Part shown: positions 28,179 through 37,118 of the stretch, piece by piece
Numbering within the stretch: the first letter of the stretch is position 1
How the letters are laid out: each line of letters starts with the position of its first letter
NCBI RefSeq assembly: GCF_005222845.1
Contig: NZ_STFZ01000001.1
Location: forward strand, 1 to 64,000
Reading direction: 5' to 3'
Length of the DNA stretch: 64,000 bases
Source of the DNA: Rhizobium sp. FY34
GTDB taxonomy: Bacteria > Pseudomonadota > Alphaproteobacteria > Rhizobiales > Rhizobiaceae
Position numbers and translations under genes: made by a program
Notes under the pieces: model-generated
The model's input: the letters and a program-made list of their open reading frames with translations, nothing else
Database searches by the model: none
Told to the model about the DNA's origin: nothing

Positions 28179-29087
28179 TTAGAAGATCTTCAAGACGCGG
28201 ATCTGGGCAACGAGGTCCTGTTTGAAGCCACCTTCCACATTGATGTCCGTACCGACCATGCCCTGCAACTGAACGCTTTGGCTGACAAATGTATTGGCAA
28301 AGACGCGCAATTGGTCAGAGCGGGTCTTCAGGCCCGTCGCAACGTCATTGACCTGGTTGGTGCCACCGAAGATTCCGGCATAACCGAAGGATAGAGATGT
28401 TTTGTCGCTGACCTGATAGCGCAGATAGGTTTGCAGTTCAGTCGAAGGGTCGCGTGAAAAGGACAGGCCATCCTCCTTGTGATCTTTCCGGAATGCGACA
28501 TCCAAGGCGGCATCGAGGAAAAAGCCGTTGCCCAGTCCCTGGATCAGACCGATCTGCGGTGTGAATGTCCAGGTGCCGGATCCGAGACTGACCCCGGTCG
28601 CATCGAAATTGCCCGTAGGCGCGGTCAGGAAGTTGGTGAGAGCGAGTGTCGTTCCGTAGTCCTTGTCGCTGGTGTTGATGGGCGTGACAGTAAAGCCGAG
28701 GGTAAGGTCACCAAGACCGTCAGAGGTCTGCTGGTCGATCCCGCCGATCCGCGCATTCGGAAGTGTGCCTATCGGCAGAATAGCCTGCATGGAGATCGGC
28801 ACACCGGCAATGCTGTTATAATAGACACTGCGCAGCAAGGTCACGCCGAGATCCAGGCGGGAGCCGGGAATATCGCCAACTCCATCGAGATTCAGGCGGT
28901 CACTGGTGCTATACTGGAAATAGGTCAGAGCTAGGACCGTACCGTCCGGCAGAACGGCAAAATCACCCGGCGATATGTCGATTGCACTGGCACTGCCCGA
29001 CGACAGGAGGACGCCAGCAAAGGCAGCCAGTCCGGCAATCGCGGCCTTGACCGTGGAAAGACGGCGACGTTCATTCATCTTTTTCAT
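28179..29087 (-). CDS. Outer-membrane channel-like protein (phenol-degradation MetA type)
   Basis: The protein has 302 residues with a clear signal peptide (hydrophobic AAIAGLAAFAGVLLS, cleavage after ASA) and a body of alternating beta-strand sequence ending in a strand with a terminal phenylalanine (RVLKIF), as in outer-membrane barrels. It resembles the family called transporter / MetA-pathway of phenol degradation, thought to help uptake of hydrophobic aromatics. The frame is open to 29231, but the ATG at 29087 follows AAGGGGAAC and starts the signal peptide. It converges on galD; a role in aromatic uptake is inferred from family and neighbours. Confidence 0.75.
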   Translation of the reverse strand: MKKMNERRRLSTVKAAIAGLAAFAGVLLSSGSASAIDISPGDFAVLPDGTVLALTYFQYSTSDRLNLDGVGDIPGSRLDLGVTLLRSVYYNSIAGVPISMQAILPIGTLPNARIGGIDQQTSDGLGDLTLGFTVTPINTSDKDYGTTLALTNFLTAPTGNFDATGVSLGSGTWTFTPQIGLIQGLGNGFFLDAALDVAFRKDHKEDGLSFSRDPSTELQTYLRYQVSDKTSLSFGYAGIFGGTNQVNDVATGLKTRSDQLRVFANTFVSQSVQLQGMVGTDINVEGGFKQDLVAQIRVLKIF

Positions 29088-29400
29088 AAAGTTCCCCTTT
29101 TTTGATGGAATTCTGGATTGTGGCGCTGACAGCCTTTCGGCTGCCAGAAGTCTCCGGCATCGGCAGAAATGCCGACGCCGGAACACGGCAAAGCTGGCCC
29201 GCTGGGCCCCTTCAATGTTGGTATCCTGCAACAGCTTCCTTCCGCGCCTCGGTCCGATTGGCGATGAAGGCCGGCAAGACTATGATTTAATGAATTTTTC
29301 TTGATCCTTTGGTGCCGCTAAGAACGGCAAGAACTGTGCGCCCTGACCGGTGTGGCCCGCCCTGTCACGGGCCACACCATTGCGGTCAGTGCCCCGCCTA
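29088..29400. other. Intergenic stretch upstream of the outer-membrane gene
   Basis: No gene is seen. The right part holds the terminator of the monooxygenase operon (29343-29389), and a small stem CAGCC-TTTC-GGCTG lies at 29130-29143. The left part should hold the outer-membrane gene promoter; no clear -35/-10 pair was found. Confidence 0.5.
29343..29389 (-). terminator. Terminator-like hairpin after the monooxygenase operon
   Basis: GGTGTGGCCCG (29349-29359) pairs perfectly with CGGGCCACACC (29368-29378). An outer stem, CTGACCG with CGGTCAG (29343-29349 and 29383-29389), extends it. On the minus strand it follows the StyA-like stop by about 12 bases and is followed by a moderately T-rich stretch. 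Confidence 0.7.
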
Positions 29401-30636
29401 TCAGGCGGCGAGCCTCTTCAAATAAGCGTCTGCCTCTTCCGGTACGGCAAACCAGGGGAAGAAGTCGCGCGGGTCGTCGAAGCCGTTGGCAATGCGCTTG
29501 GCAAGCTCGGGAAAGCCTTGGGCCGAGCCCATGATGTTGAGCACGTGCGGCGGCGGCGGCATCAGCAGTGCATTGGTCCAGCCCACGACGAACTGGGCAT
29601 AGGACCAGTAGGTCTCGAAGGTGGCGACCATGAACTCCTCATCAAAGGCGCGGTCACCATGGGCGATGATTGCGTCGAGATAATATTTCGCCGCCTTCGA
29701 GGCATTGTTGGAGCCCTGGCCGGTCAGCGGATCGTTGAGGCAGACCGCATCGGCAAGGCCAAGGACCACGGCACCGGACGGCAGGCGGCCAATCGGCTTG
29801 CGCACCGTTGGCGCAAAGGCACCGGCCAGCCGGCCATTGTCATCCGTCAGCGCTATGTCGGTGCAGCGCTCGGCCTCCCAGGGCAGGAAGGTGTCGAGGA
29901 TCCATTTCGATTTCGCCAGATGCTCGTCAGGTGTTTTCACATCCTTCCAGCAGTCCATCGCGCCGCCGGGAATGCCTTCAAACACCATGATATCGCAGGC
30001 CCCCGTGGTGGTCAGCGCCGGGAAGGTGAAATATTCGCCGACTGTCGGGATCAGGTTGAAATTGACCGCCGAATGGTCCGGGCGCTGCTTCATACCGGTC
30101 ACATAGGTGAGTGCCAGTGCCCGTTGCGGCGCATCAAAGGCCGAGCGTACAGCGTCACGCTCGAACATCTTGGCGATTTCGCCTTTGCCGGCTGCCACGA
30201 TGACGAGATCGCTCTCTCGCGCATAGGTCTCAAGGTCGGAAATGCCAGCATCCTGGATCGTCAGGCGGCCGCCGCGGCGTTCGAACTCCGCCATCCAGCG
30301 CGGAATCTTCACCCGCTGATCGACACTCATGGCGATCCTGTCGAGCTTGCCGTTCCAGTCGATCGCCTTGCCGGAGCCATCCGGCGCCGGGACCGTAAAG
30401 TTGATCGAGTCGGTGGTCGGGCAGTTGTCTTCCCAGAAGTTGAGGCCGAGGTCGCGTTCGTTCTCCAGGGCCTGGTCGAACATGCATTGGCTCGACATGA
30501 CCCGGCCGGCGGCAATGTCGTCTGCGGTGCGGTTTTGCACCACATGCACCGCATGGCCTTCCGCGAGCAGGCCGCAGGCGAGTTGCAGGCCGGACTGGCC
30601 GCCGCCGACAATGGTGAAACGTCTTTCTGTGCTCAT
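29401..30636 (-). CDS. StyA-like FAD-dependent monooxygenase (styrene/indole monooxygenase type)
   Basis: This is a group E flavoprotein monooxygenase of 411 residues. It has the Rossmann start FTIVGGGQSGLQLACGLL and the late flavin-binding region GLADAVCLNDPLTGQGSNNA, a hallmark of StyA-type enzymes, and no NAD(P)H-binding domain of its own. Such enzymes use FADH2 from a partner reductase to epoxidise styrene or hydroxylate indole. The partner is very likely the flavin reductase at 31485-32024. The second ATG (30636) has GGGGA at the right distance, so it is preferred to 30642. In this setting an indole-type substrate is more likely than styrene. Confidence 0.85.
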   Translation of the reverse strand: MSTERRFTIVGGGQSGLQLACGLLAEGHAVHVVQNRTADDIAAGRVMSSQCMFDQALENERDLGLNFWEDNCPTTDSINFTVPAPDGSGKAIDWNGKLDRIAMSVDQRVKIPRWMAEFERRGGRLTIQDAGISDLETYARESDLVIVAAGKGEIAKMFERDAVRSAFDAPQRALALTYVTGMKQRPDHSAVNFNLIPTVGEYFTFPALTTTGACDIMVFEGIPGGAMDCWKDVKTPDEHLAKSKWILDTFLPWEAERCTDIALTDDNGRLAGAFAPTVRKPIGRLPSGAVVLGLADAVCLNDPLTGQGSNNASKAAKYYLDAIIAHGDRAFDEEFMVATFETYWSYAQFVVGWTNALLMPPPPHVLNIMGSAQGFPELAKRIANGFDDPRDFFPWFAVPEEADAYLKRLAA

Positions 30637-30668
30637 CGTCATTCCCCTTTTTTTAAGTATTGACGTTG

Positions 30669-31448
30669 TTAGTCCATCAGTTGCGGGATGGCCGAAATGG
30701 CCCTTTCAGGGCCCATCGCTGTGTAGCCGCCGTCAACGCAGAGATCGGTTCCGGTGACAAAGCTGGCATTGTCGGAAAGCAGGAAGGCAATCGCCTCGCC
30801 GACTTCTGCCGGATCGCCGGTGCGCCCGAGCATATGGAAAGGCTCGGCGACCTTGTCTGCCTTGGCGCGGGTGTCGTTGGTCAGCTGCAGCATGATGTTC
30901 GACCAGGTCCAGCCGGGCGACACCGCGTTGACGCGGATGCCGTCTGGCGCCAGATCCATGGCCTGGTTACGGGTCAGTTGCAGGATAGCGGCCTTGGACA
31001 CAGGATAGACCCAACGGCCGATCTGGGCGACACGGGCGGAAATCGAGCCGAAATTGACGATGGCGCCCTTGTTCTTCGCCAGATGCGGTCGTGCCGCCTG
31101 CATCAGCATTACAGAGGAGACGATGTTGATATCGAGAGCCGTCAGCCAGTCGGCGCGGCTCGTTTCGGCGCCATTGTCCAGATAGGTGCAGGCGACGTTG
31201 ACGATGAAATCGAGCCGCCCGGTCTTGTCGACTGCGGCCTTCACCAGCTCGGCAATCTCCTGGTCCTTGGTGATGTCGGTTTTGACGAAAATTGCGCCGC
31301 TGCGCGTTGCTGCGGCGTGCCCGGCCTCGTCGGCAATGTCGGCAATCACCACCTTCACGCCGTAACCGACAAGGATCTTTGCCGTCTCTTCGCCGATCAG
31401 CGTTGCGCCGCCCGAAATGATTGCTGTCTTGCCGTCCAGTCCACGCAT
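30669..31448 (-). CDS. SDR-family oxidoreductase
   Basis: A 259-residue short-chain dehydrogenase with catalytic Ser (135 or 137), Tyr148 and Lys152 (WVYPVSKAA), and the cofactor loop SGGATLIGE at 12-20. The usual NNAG motif is replaced by NVAC (84-87), which is uncommon. Asp37 after the second strand suggests NAD preference. It lies between the StyA-like and StyB-like genes on the same strand. In indole-degrading clusters an SDR in this position oxidises the dihydrodiol or hydroxylated product on the way to isatin; by analogy this enzyme may do the same. Confidence 0.85.
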   Translation of the reverse strand: MRGLDGKTAIISGGATLIGEETAKILVGYGVKVVIADIADEAGHAAATRSGAIFVKTDITKDQEIAELVKAAVDKTGRLDFIVNVACTYLDNGAETSRADWLTALDINIVSSVMLMQAARPHLAKNKGAIVNFGSISARVAQIGRWVYPVSKAAILQLTRNQAMDLAPDGIRVNAVSPGWTWSNIMLQLTNDTRAKADKVAEPFHMLGRTGDPAEVGEAIAFLLSDNASFVTGTDLCVDGGYTAMGPERAISAIPQLMD

Positions 31449-31484
31449 GTTTGCGGTTCCCTCTTTTTTGTTGGAGTTTCGGTG

Positions 31485-32024
31485 TCAGGCCGTGGCGGAA
31501 CGTGAGGCCTGATGGTCTCTTGCGAGATCCGCCATCAGGGGCCGGCTGCCTTTGAAGGCGCCGTTGCCATACAGCAGCGGACTGTCGGTTGAGCTGCCCA
31601 GATGGGTTTTGACGACGTCGCCGATCAGGATTAGGTGGGTGCCGAAAGGGCGCGCCTCGAGCAGCCTGCATTCGAAACTGGCGGCTGCGTCTGAAAGCAC
31701 TGGCGCGCCGGTGAGCGATGTCATCCAAGAGCCGACGGTGAAACGGTCTTCGCGTGCCAAGCCTGCACGACCCGCAAAAGCCTCGGCCAGGGCGCGATGC
31801 GTGTCGGTGAGAACGTTGACGGCAAATACGGCCGAGTGCTCGATGAAGCGGGAGATGGAGGAGTTGAGGTTGACGCAGGCAATCAGCGCCGGGGGCTCTG
31901 TGGTCAGCGAGCAGACCGCCGTTGCCGTCAGGCCATAGCGTATGCCGTCGCCATCGATTGTGGTGATGATGTTGACGCCCGCTGTCAGCCGCCGCATCCC
32001 ATCGCGGAATTGCTCATTGTCCAT
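31485..32024 (-). CDS. NADH:flavin reductase (StyB/HpaC type)
   Basis: The 179-residue protein has the flavin reductase-like split-barrel pattern: TAGVNIITTIDGDGIRYGLT, then ATAVCSLTTEPPALIACVN, FAVNVL and the C-terminal LIGDVVKTHLG segment. It should reduce FAD for the StyA-like monooxygenase two genes downstream. It is the first gene of the minus-strand group flavin reductase, SDR, monooxygenase, and is divergent from an AraC-type regulator. The ATG follows GGGAAC. Confidence 0.85.
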   Translation of the reverse strand: MDNEQFRDGMRRLTAGVNIITTIDGDGIRYGLTATAVCSLTTEPPALIACVNLNSSISRFIEHSAVFAVNVLTDTHRALAEAFAGRAGLAREDRFTVGSWMTSLTGAPVLSDAAASFECRLLEARPFGTHLILIGDVVKTHLGSSTDSPLLYGNGAFKGSRPLMADLARDHQASRSATA

Positions 32025-32204
32025 TTCAATGTTCCCGTGAGAATGGACGTGCCATTCATTTTATGTTTAAATTAATGTCATGTTCCGTCCGAACCGGAAT
32101 GCCGGCAATCCGCATTGCGCAGCCGATTGTCCAGTTTCGGCAGGCGACGCGGAAATTTGCGTTTTGTCATGTTTTGCAGGATGATCTTTTTTGAGAGGTG
32201 AGCG
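32025..32204. promoter_or_regulatory. Divergent promoter region between the flavin reductase operon and araC-type gene
   Basis: This 180-base gap contains an AT-rich segment at 32057-32082 (ATTTTATGTTTAAATTAATG), the likely promoter core, and possibly the site of the adjacent AraC-type regulator. The regulator has the Shine-Dalgarno GAGAGGTGA. Confidence 0.45.
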
Positions 32205-33194
32205 ATGCCGCATGCCCAGCCTGCTCCGCTTGAAAAATCCAGTCTGGTGGATACGCCGGATGTTGATGAAGCCCGCGATGCGATCGGTCGGATCTTCTGT
32301 CCGCATTTCCTGACTATGCGAGGGGGAGATCGAGGGCGGTTCCATGCCCGGCACAATAGCGTGCGCGAGCCTGGTTACTCGGTGAATTTTGTCTCCTATG
32401 GCGCCGAGGTGGAGATTGATCCGGGCGAATTATCCGGTTTCTTCCTGCTCCAAATTCCAACAGCCGGATCGGCGCAGGTCCGCTGCGGCTCGCTGGCTGT
32501 CGAGGCTGAGGCCGGGCGGATGGCAAGCCTTCTCTCCCCGACGCTTGCGACCCGCATGCGCTGGGCGGAAGGGTGCGAAAAGTTGATCGTGCTCCTGCGC
32601 CGGGATGCCATGGAACGGCTTGCGACCCAGATCCTCGACGATGTCGCACCGCTCGAGTTCGATACCGGCGTGGATCTGACCAGTCCGGTCGGGCAGGTGC
32701 TGCAGGCCCATGCGGGTCTGATGCTCGCCGGCGCGGAAAGCGAGCGGCCGCTGCCGGACGCCTACAAGGTCTCGCTTCGAGATGCGATCTCCACGCTGAT
32801 GATCACTGGCCTGCGCCATAACCGGTCGGGCCGGCTGTCTTCGGCAATTCCCGAAGCAGGTCCACCGGCGGTTCGTCGTGCCCGTGCTTTCATCATGGAG
32901 AATGCCGACAAGCCGCTCTCCATGGCTGATATTTCCGAGGCGGCAGGGGTTCCGCTGCGCACGCTTCAGGACAGTTATCGCCGGGTCCATGGTATCACGC
33001 TGTCGGATGCCCTGACGCTTGCGCGCCTTGATCTCCTGCGTCTCAGTCTTCTCAATTCACACCACGATATTCATGTGGCGGATGCGGTCCTTGCGGCTGG
33101 CTTCGGGCATCTGGGCCGCGCTGCCGCCGCCTATCGGACACGCTTCGGCGAAAGCCCCTCCGAGACGCTTCGTCGTGCACAGCGCAAGAACTGA
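32205..33194 (+). CDS. AraC-family transcriptional regulator
   Basis: The 329-residue protein has an N-terminal AraC-binding-like domain of the FeaR/AraC_binding_2 type (FLLQIPTAGSAQVRCG and similar) and a C-terminal double HTH at about 230-325 (SMADISEAAGVPLRTLQDSY and HVADAVLAAGFGHLGRAAAA). It is divergent from the flavin reductase-SDR-monooxygenase operon and probably activates it in response to an aromatic compound; FeaR-type relatives respond to aromatic amines or aldehydes. It converges on a CrtI-like gene. Confidence 0.88.
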   Translation: MPHAQPAPLEKSSLVDTPDVDEARDAIGRIFCPHFLTMRGGDRGRFHARHNSVREPGYSVNFVSYGAEVEIDPGELSGFFLLQIPTAGSAQVRCGSLAVEAEAGRMASLLSPTLATRMRWAEGCEKLIVLLRRDAMERLATQILDDVAPLEFDTGVDLTSPVGQVLQAHAGLMLAGAESERPLPDAYKVSLRDAISTLMITGLRHNRSGRLSSAIPEAGPPAVRRARAFIMENADKPLSMADISEAAGVPLRTLQDSYRRVHGITLSDALTLARLDLLRLSLLNSHHDIHVADAVLAAGFGHLGRAAAAYRTRFGESPSETLRRAQRKN

Positions 33195-33266
33195 CGCGGG
33201 GAAGCGGGCCTGCACCGCTTGTGGCCTGTGCCGGCTGCCAGGCAGGAGAGGCGTCACCGAACCGGT

Positions 33267-34838
33267 TCAGCGTGCCAGCATTTTTGCCAGAAGGAAGCCG
33301 GATCCGGCGCCCGTTCCAGCCCCCGGCCAGGTGGCTGCACCGCAGAGATAAAGGTTCTTCACTGGCATCTTGTAGCGCGACCAGCCGGGGAGCGGACGGA
33401 AAAGGAAGTTCTGGTCGAGTTGGTGTGAGCCGGAAAGCGAATCTCCGCCGATAAGGCTGGGGTTTTCCCGCTCAAGATCCAGCGGCGAATGCACGGTGCG
33501 GGCGCGGATCTTTTGCCTTGTGCCCGGCGCATAGGTTTCGATCAGCTCAATGACGCGATCGGCATAAGCCTCTTTTGCGCTATCCCAGTCACGCGCCGTA
33601 ATTATGCCTGCGGCATCGCCGCGGATCTGCGCGGGCAGCACGCGCACCTGCACCCAGAGCACATGCTTGCCCTCGGGCGCGCGGCCTGGATCGAGCGCTG
33701 TGGGCTGGCCGACGACAAGCGCCGGCTCCACGGGCAGCAGGCCATCCTTTGCCTCGGCATAGACACGCGACATCATCTGCATGTCCGGGGCGATATGCAC
33801 ATAGGCATAGTGTTTCAAATGTGCGCCGGCGGTCCAGTCGGGCAGGGCATCCATCGACAGATGGATCATCATCGCACCCGGTCCGGGCCGGAAATCTTCG
33901 ACGCCACGATTGAAGGCCTGCGGTGTCGCGCTTTCGGCCAGAAGCTTGCCGAAGACAAGCTTGGGATTGAGATTGGCAATCACTGCCTTGCGAGCGTAGA
34001 ATCTGCGCCCATCCGCCAGTTCGACACCTTGCGCCACGCCGTTTTCGGTGATGATGCGGGCAACCTTTGCGCCGGTCAAAACTGTGCCGCCACGGGCGGA
34101 CAGCAGCCCGGTCATCGCTGTAATGATTGTGTCGGCGCCGCCTTTGCCGATCACCATGCCGAAGGCCTGGTTGGCCATGGATTCAAGATAGGGGAACAGC
34201 GCGCCACCGGAAATGTCGGGGGCGAAATCCAGATGCAGGCCCCAGGCGGCCATCATCGCCTTCAGCTTGTCGCTTTCGAAATGTCCGTCGAGAAAGCCGC
34301 GCGGCGAGGCGACCAGCAGACGCGCCAGCGCGTAAAAGCGTGTGGTTCCCAGCGCGCGCCAGGCCCGCCAGACGGTGCGGACGGCTGAAAGCGAGGGCAT
34401 CGGTGCGCCGAGAAGGGCAAAAAGATGCGGCGCCGTGTCGGAAAACTCCTTCAGCATTGCCTGCCAGGCCGCTGCATCCGTCTGCGAAAGGGCGGCGATG
34501 GCGGCGCTCGTCTCGGCAAGATCGGTCGATACACCAAGTGCGCTGCCATCCCGGAAGACGGAAGCAAAACAGTGTTTGGCCGGCACGAAGGACAGGCCAT
34601 GGGCGGCAAGGTCTGCGCCATAGGTCTTGTGGAAGGCTGAGCCTGCAAACATCGAGAGGTTCATCGCCGCCAGATCGTGGCGGAAGCCGGGTTCGGTCAA
34701 TTCGAGCGTCTTGACGGCGCCACCGGCTGTGGCGGCGGCTTCCGTGACCAGCACCTTCCAGCCGCGGCTTGCCAGATGCACGCCCGCTGCAAGGCCGTTA
34801 TGCCCGGCACCGACGATGATCGCATCATAGGTGGTCAT
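33267..34838 (-). CDS. CrtI/phytoene dehydrogenase-like FAD oxidoreductase, copy 1
   Basis: A 523-residue member of the NAD(P)/FAD-dependent amine oxidase/CrtI superfamily: dinucleotide-binding IVGAGHNGLAAGVHLASRG at the N-terminus with EAAATAGGAVKT after it, and the C-terminal FAD motif GAATWPGAGTGAGSGFLLA. True carotenoid desaturases sit in carotenoid clusters, and none of those genes is here. Instead it is followed upstream by a VOC protein and an ABC importer, and a second member lies at 45197-46783. It probably oxidises a ring or side chain in the catabolic pathway. Substrate unknown. Confidence 0.8.
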   Translation of the reverse strand: MTTYDAIIVGAGHNGLAAGVHLASRGWKVLVTEAAATAGGAVKTLELTEPGFRHDLAAMNLSMFAGSAFHKTYGADLAAHGLSFVPAKHCFASVFRDGSALGVSTDLAETSAAIAALSQTDAAAWQAMLKEFSDTAPHLFALLGAPMPSLSAVRTVWRAWRALGTTRFYALARLLVASPRGFLDGHFESDKLKAMMAAWGLHLDFAPDISGGALFPYLESMANQAFGMVIGKGGADTIITAMTGLLSARGGTVLTGAKVARIITENGVAQGVELADGRRFYARKAVIANLNPKLVFGKLLAESATPQAFNRGVEDFRPGPGAMMIHLSMDALPDWTAGAHLKHYAYVHIAPDMQMMSRVYAEAKDGLLPVEPALVVGQPTALDPGRAPEGKHVLWVQVRVLPAQIRGDAAGIITARDWDSAKEAYADRVIELIETYAPGTRQKIRARTVHSPLDLERENPSLIGGDSLSGSHQLDQNFLFRPLPGWSRYKMPVKNLYLCGAATWPGAGTGAGSGFLLAKMLAR

Positions 34839-34847
34839 TGTGTTTCC

Positions 34848-35402
34848 TTACGCCGACGGCTTGTTCGGGTTCCACAGGATGGTTGTGGCGGTCTTTTCAT
34901 AGGCCATGCCGCCCGGATAGCTGATCAGTTCCATGTCAAGGCCCCATGGCGCCTGGAAATAGAGGATCGACTGGCCGGCATTCGGTCCTTCACCGATCGG
35001 GATCGGCCCCAGACGGCAGGCGATCTGGTGGCTTTCCAGATAGGCCTTGGCTGCGTCAATATCGGTCACATACAGCGCCAGATGAAAGGCGCCGATGTCT
35101 GAATTCTTCGGCTGAAAGCGCTGCTGGTCGGGCGCTGCATATTCGAAAAGCTCGACATTCGAGCCGAAACCAATGCGCACGAGTGCGGCGCGCCGGATTT
35201 CGGCGCGCGGATGCACGCCAAGCGCCGCCGTCATGAAATCACCATCCGGATCGCGGATCGGCCCGAAACTATAGGCATGGCCGCAACCCAGCACGTTGAC
35301 GAAAAAGTCGAGCGCCTGATCGAGATCCGGCACGGTGAGCCCGATATGGTCCTGGCCGACGAGGCCCGGCAATCCTGTGCCGTGAAGCTGTGTCTGGCTC
35401 AT
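34848..35402 (-). CDS. VOC-family protein (glyoxalase/extradiol dioxygenase superfamily)
   Basis: The 184-residue protein has two beta-alpha-beta-beta-beta modules with candidate metal ligands His19 (GQDHIGLTV), Glu84 or Glu87, His107 (FHLALYV) and Glu158 (GLDMELI), so a metal centre is plausible. It could be a glyoxalase-like isomerase, an epimerase or a small ring-cleavage dioxygenase. It lies 9 bases from the CrtI-like gene and overlaps the ABC ATPase gene before it by 4 bases, so it is co-transcribed with the importer. Confidence 0.75.
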   Translation of the reverse strand: MSQTQLHGTGLPGLVGQDHIGLTVPDLDQALDFFVNVLGCGHAYSFGPIRDPDGDFMTAALGVHPRAEIRRAALVRIGFGSNVELFEYAAPDQQRFQPKNSDIGAFHLALYVTDIDAAKAYLESHQIACRLGPIPIGEGPNAGQSILYFQAPWGLDMELISYPGGMAYEKTATTILWNPNKPSA

Positions 35403-36253
35403 GCTCTCTCTCCTCGTTTCATGGTGCTGTCCTGACCACGGGCAAGCCAGCCCGGATCGATGTCCGGCAGCGGGATCGCGTCGAGCAGCAGTTTTGTATA
35501 ATCCGATCTCGGCTGTTCGAAGAGGCTCGCGGATGGCCCTTCTTCCTCGATACGGCCAAGACGCATGACGTAGACGCGGTCGCAGACGGCGCGGATTACC
35601 GAGAGATCGTGGCTGATGAAGGCAACCGACAGGCCCATTTCGCGGCTGAGGTCCTTCAGAAGGGTCAAAGCCATGGCTTGGGTCGAAACGTCGAGGCCCG
35701 AGACAATCTCATCGGCCAGCACGAAATCGGGCTTTAGCAGAGCCGCACGGGCGATGCCGATGCGCTGGCGCTGGCCGCCGGAGAGTTCATGTGCAGAGCG
35801 GTCCAGCACAGTCTCCGGCAGCGAGACGCGGGCGAGAATGGCCGCTGCCTGCTCGTCCGCTTCACGCCGCGAGCTGGCAAGCCCGTGCAGGAAAAGCGGA
35901 GCCGTCAGGATGGTGCGGATCGACTGGCGCGGATTGAGCGAGGCCATCGGGTCCTGAAAGATCATCTGCATGCGCCGGCGCACCGGCCGCATCGCCTCAT
36001 CCGACAGGGCGGAGATATCGCGTCCGTCAAAGCGGATCGAACCGGAAGAGATCGGCACCAGTTTGAGGAGCGCCCGGCCGAGCGTGGTTTTTCCAGACCC
36101 GGATTCGCCAACAATGCCGATGGTTTCGCCACGCTTTACCACAATATCGACGCCGTGCAGCACGCGAAGGGCAGGCTTGAGAGGCCCGAGCAGGCTGCGT
36201 CCGCCGCCATAGCTGACCTCTATGCCGCGGGCTTCGAGAAGGATGTCAGACAT
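35399..36253 (-). CDS. Peptide/nickel-type ABC importer ATPase (OppF/DppF-like)
   Basis: About 284 residues. It has Walker A GIVGESGSGKTTLG, Q-loop region MQMIFQDPMASLNP, signature LSGGQRQRIGIARA and Walker B FVLADEIVSGLD. The first ABC half-transporter of the OppD/OppF pair is encoded upstream. The ATG at 36253 gives the ATGTCTGA overlap with that gene; the frame is open to 36295. The C-terminus is short, with most of the oligopeptide-type extension missing. In Walker B the usual catalytic region reads ADEIVSGLD, in which the expected P of the DEPTS motif is replaced. Confidence 0.88.
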   Translation of the reverse strand: MSDILLEARGIEVSYGGGRSLLGPLKPALRVLHGVDIVVKRGETIGIVGESGSGKTTLGRALLKLVPISSGSIRFDGRDISALSDEAMRPVRRRMQMIFQDPMASLNPRQSIRTILTAPLFLHGLASSRREADEQAAAILARVSLPETVLDRSAHELSGGQRQRIGIARAALLKPDFVLADEIVSGLDVSTQAMALTLLKDLSREMGLSVAFISHDLSVIRAVCDRVYVMRLGRIEEEGPSASLFEQPRSDYTKLLLDAIPLPDIDPGWLARGQDSTMKRGERA

Positions 36254-37118
36254 CGGCAGTCTCCCGTTGACCGATCTCTTTCCGCAGATCGGCAAAGACC
36301 CTCTCCGGCACCGGTTGAAGACCTTGTCCCGGACGGTCGTAACGGGGCCCGGCTGCGATCAGGGCACGGGTATAGGCATGGCGTGGCCGCTCGATCAGAT
36401 CGGCTGTGGCGCCCTGTTCGATCACATGGCCGGAATAGAGCAGCGTGACACTGTCGCAGATCTTGGCCACCACGCCGAGATCATGGGTGACGAAGATCAC
36501 TGCCGTGCCATGGGCCTCCTGCATGCGGCGCACCAGCCGCAGGATCTCCTTCTGCACGGTGACATCGAGCGCTGTCGTCGGTTCGTCGGCAATCACCAGC
36601 TTGGGATTGGGTGCGAAGGCCTGGGCGATCAGGATACGCTGGCGCATGCCGCCGGAAAGCTGATGCGGAAAACTGTCGAACACGCGGGCGGGATCGCGGA
36701 TCTGCACCTCGTCCATCAGCTGGAAGGCGCGGGCGCGTGCGGATGCCGCGTTCATGCCAAGCTTCAGCCGCAGCCCGTCGGTCAGTTGCGCGCCGATCCG
36801 GCGCGCCGGGTTCAATGCCGTCTGCGGGTCTTGCGGGATCAGCGTGATGTCACGGCCGAGCAGGTTGCGCAGCACGGAGGGGCGTGCGGTCAAAAGATCG
36901 TCGCCCTCAAAGCGGATCCAGCCGCCGGCAATGCGAATGGTCGAGGGCAGGATGCCGAGCACGGCCTTGGCGATGGTCGATTTGCCGGCACCAGATTCAC
37001 CGACCAGCCCGCGCACTTCGCCCGGCTGTAGCGTCAGGCTGACATCACTCAGCACATAGGTGCCGTTGCGGGCAGACAGCGCTGACAGGGCTTCCACGGA
37101 GAGAACGGGTTTTGTCAT
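36246..37118 (-). CDS. Peptide/nickel-type ABC importer ATPase (OppD/DppD-like)
   Basis: About 290 residues with Walker A GLVGESGAGKSTIAK, Q-loop LIPQDPQTALNP, signature LSGGMRQRILIAQA and Walker B LVIADEPTTALD. The C-terminal segment has the YTRALIAAGPR stretch usual in OppD. The start at 37118 overlaps the stop of the permease gene (ATGA type); longer starts up to 37220 lie inside that permease. It pairs with the OppF-like ATPase. Confidence 0.9.
   Translation of the reverse strand: MTKPVLSVEALSALSARNGTYVLSDVSLTLQPGEVRGLVGESGAGKSTIAKAVLGILPSTIRIAGGWIRFEGDDLLTARPSVLRNLLGRDITLIPQDPQTALNPARRIGAQLTDGLRLKLGMNAASARARAFQLMDEVQIRDPARVFDSFPHQLSGGMRQRILIAQAFAPNPKLVIADEPTTALDVTVQKEILRLVRRMQEAHGTAVIFVTHDLGVVAKICDSVTLLYSGHVIEQGATADLIERPRHAYTRALIAAGPRYDRPGQGLQPVPERVFADLRKEIGQRETADV

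Noticed and set aside
29350-30663. 437-codon plus-strand frame opposite the StyA-like gene
   Set aside because: It is the antisense of a clear flavoprotein gene and has no recognisable domain.
33202-33220. AAGCGG/CCGCTT stem between the AraC and CrtI-like genes
   Set aside because: A six-base stem without T-run is too weak to call as a terminator.
36222-37031. 269-codon plus-strand frame opposite the OppD-like ATPase
   Set aside because: Antisense to Walker A, signature and Walker B motifs on the minus strand.
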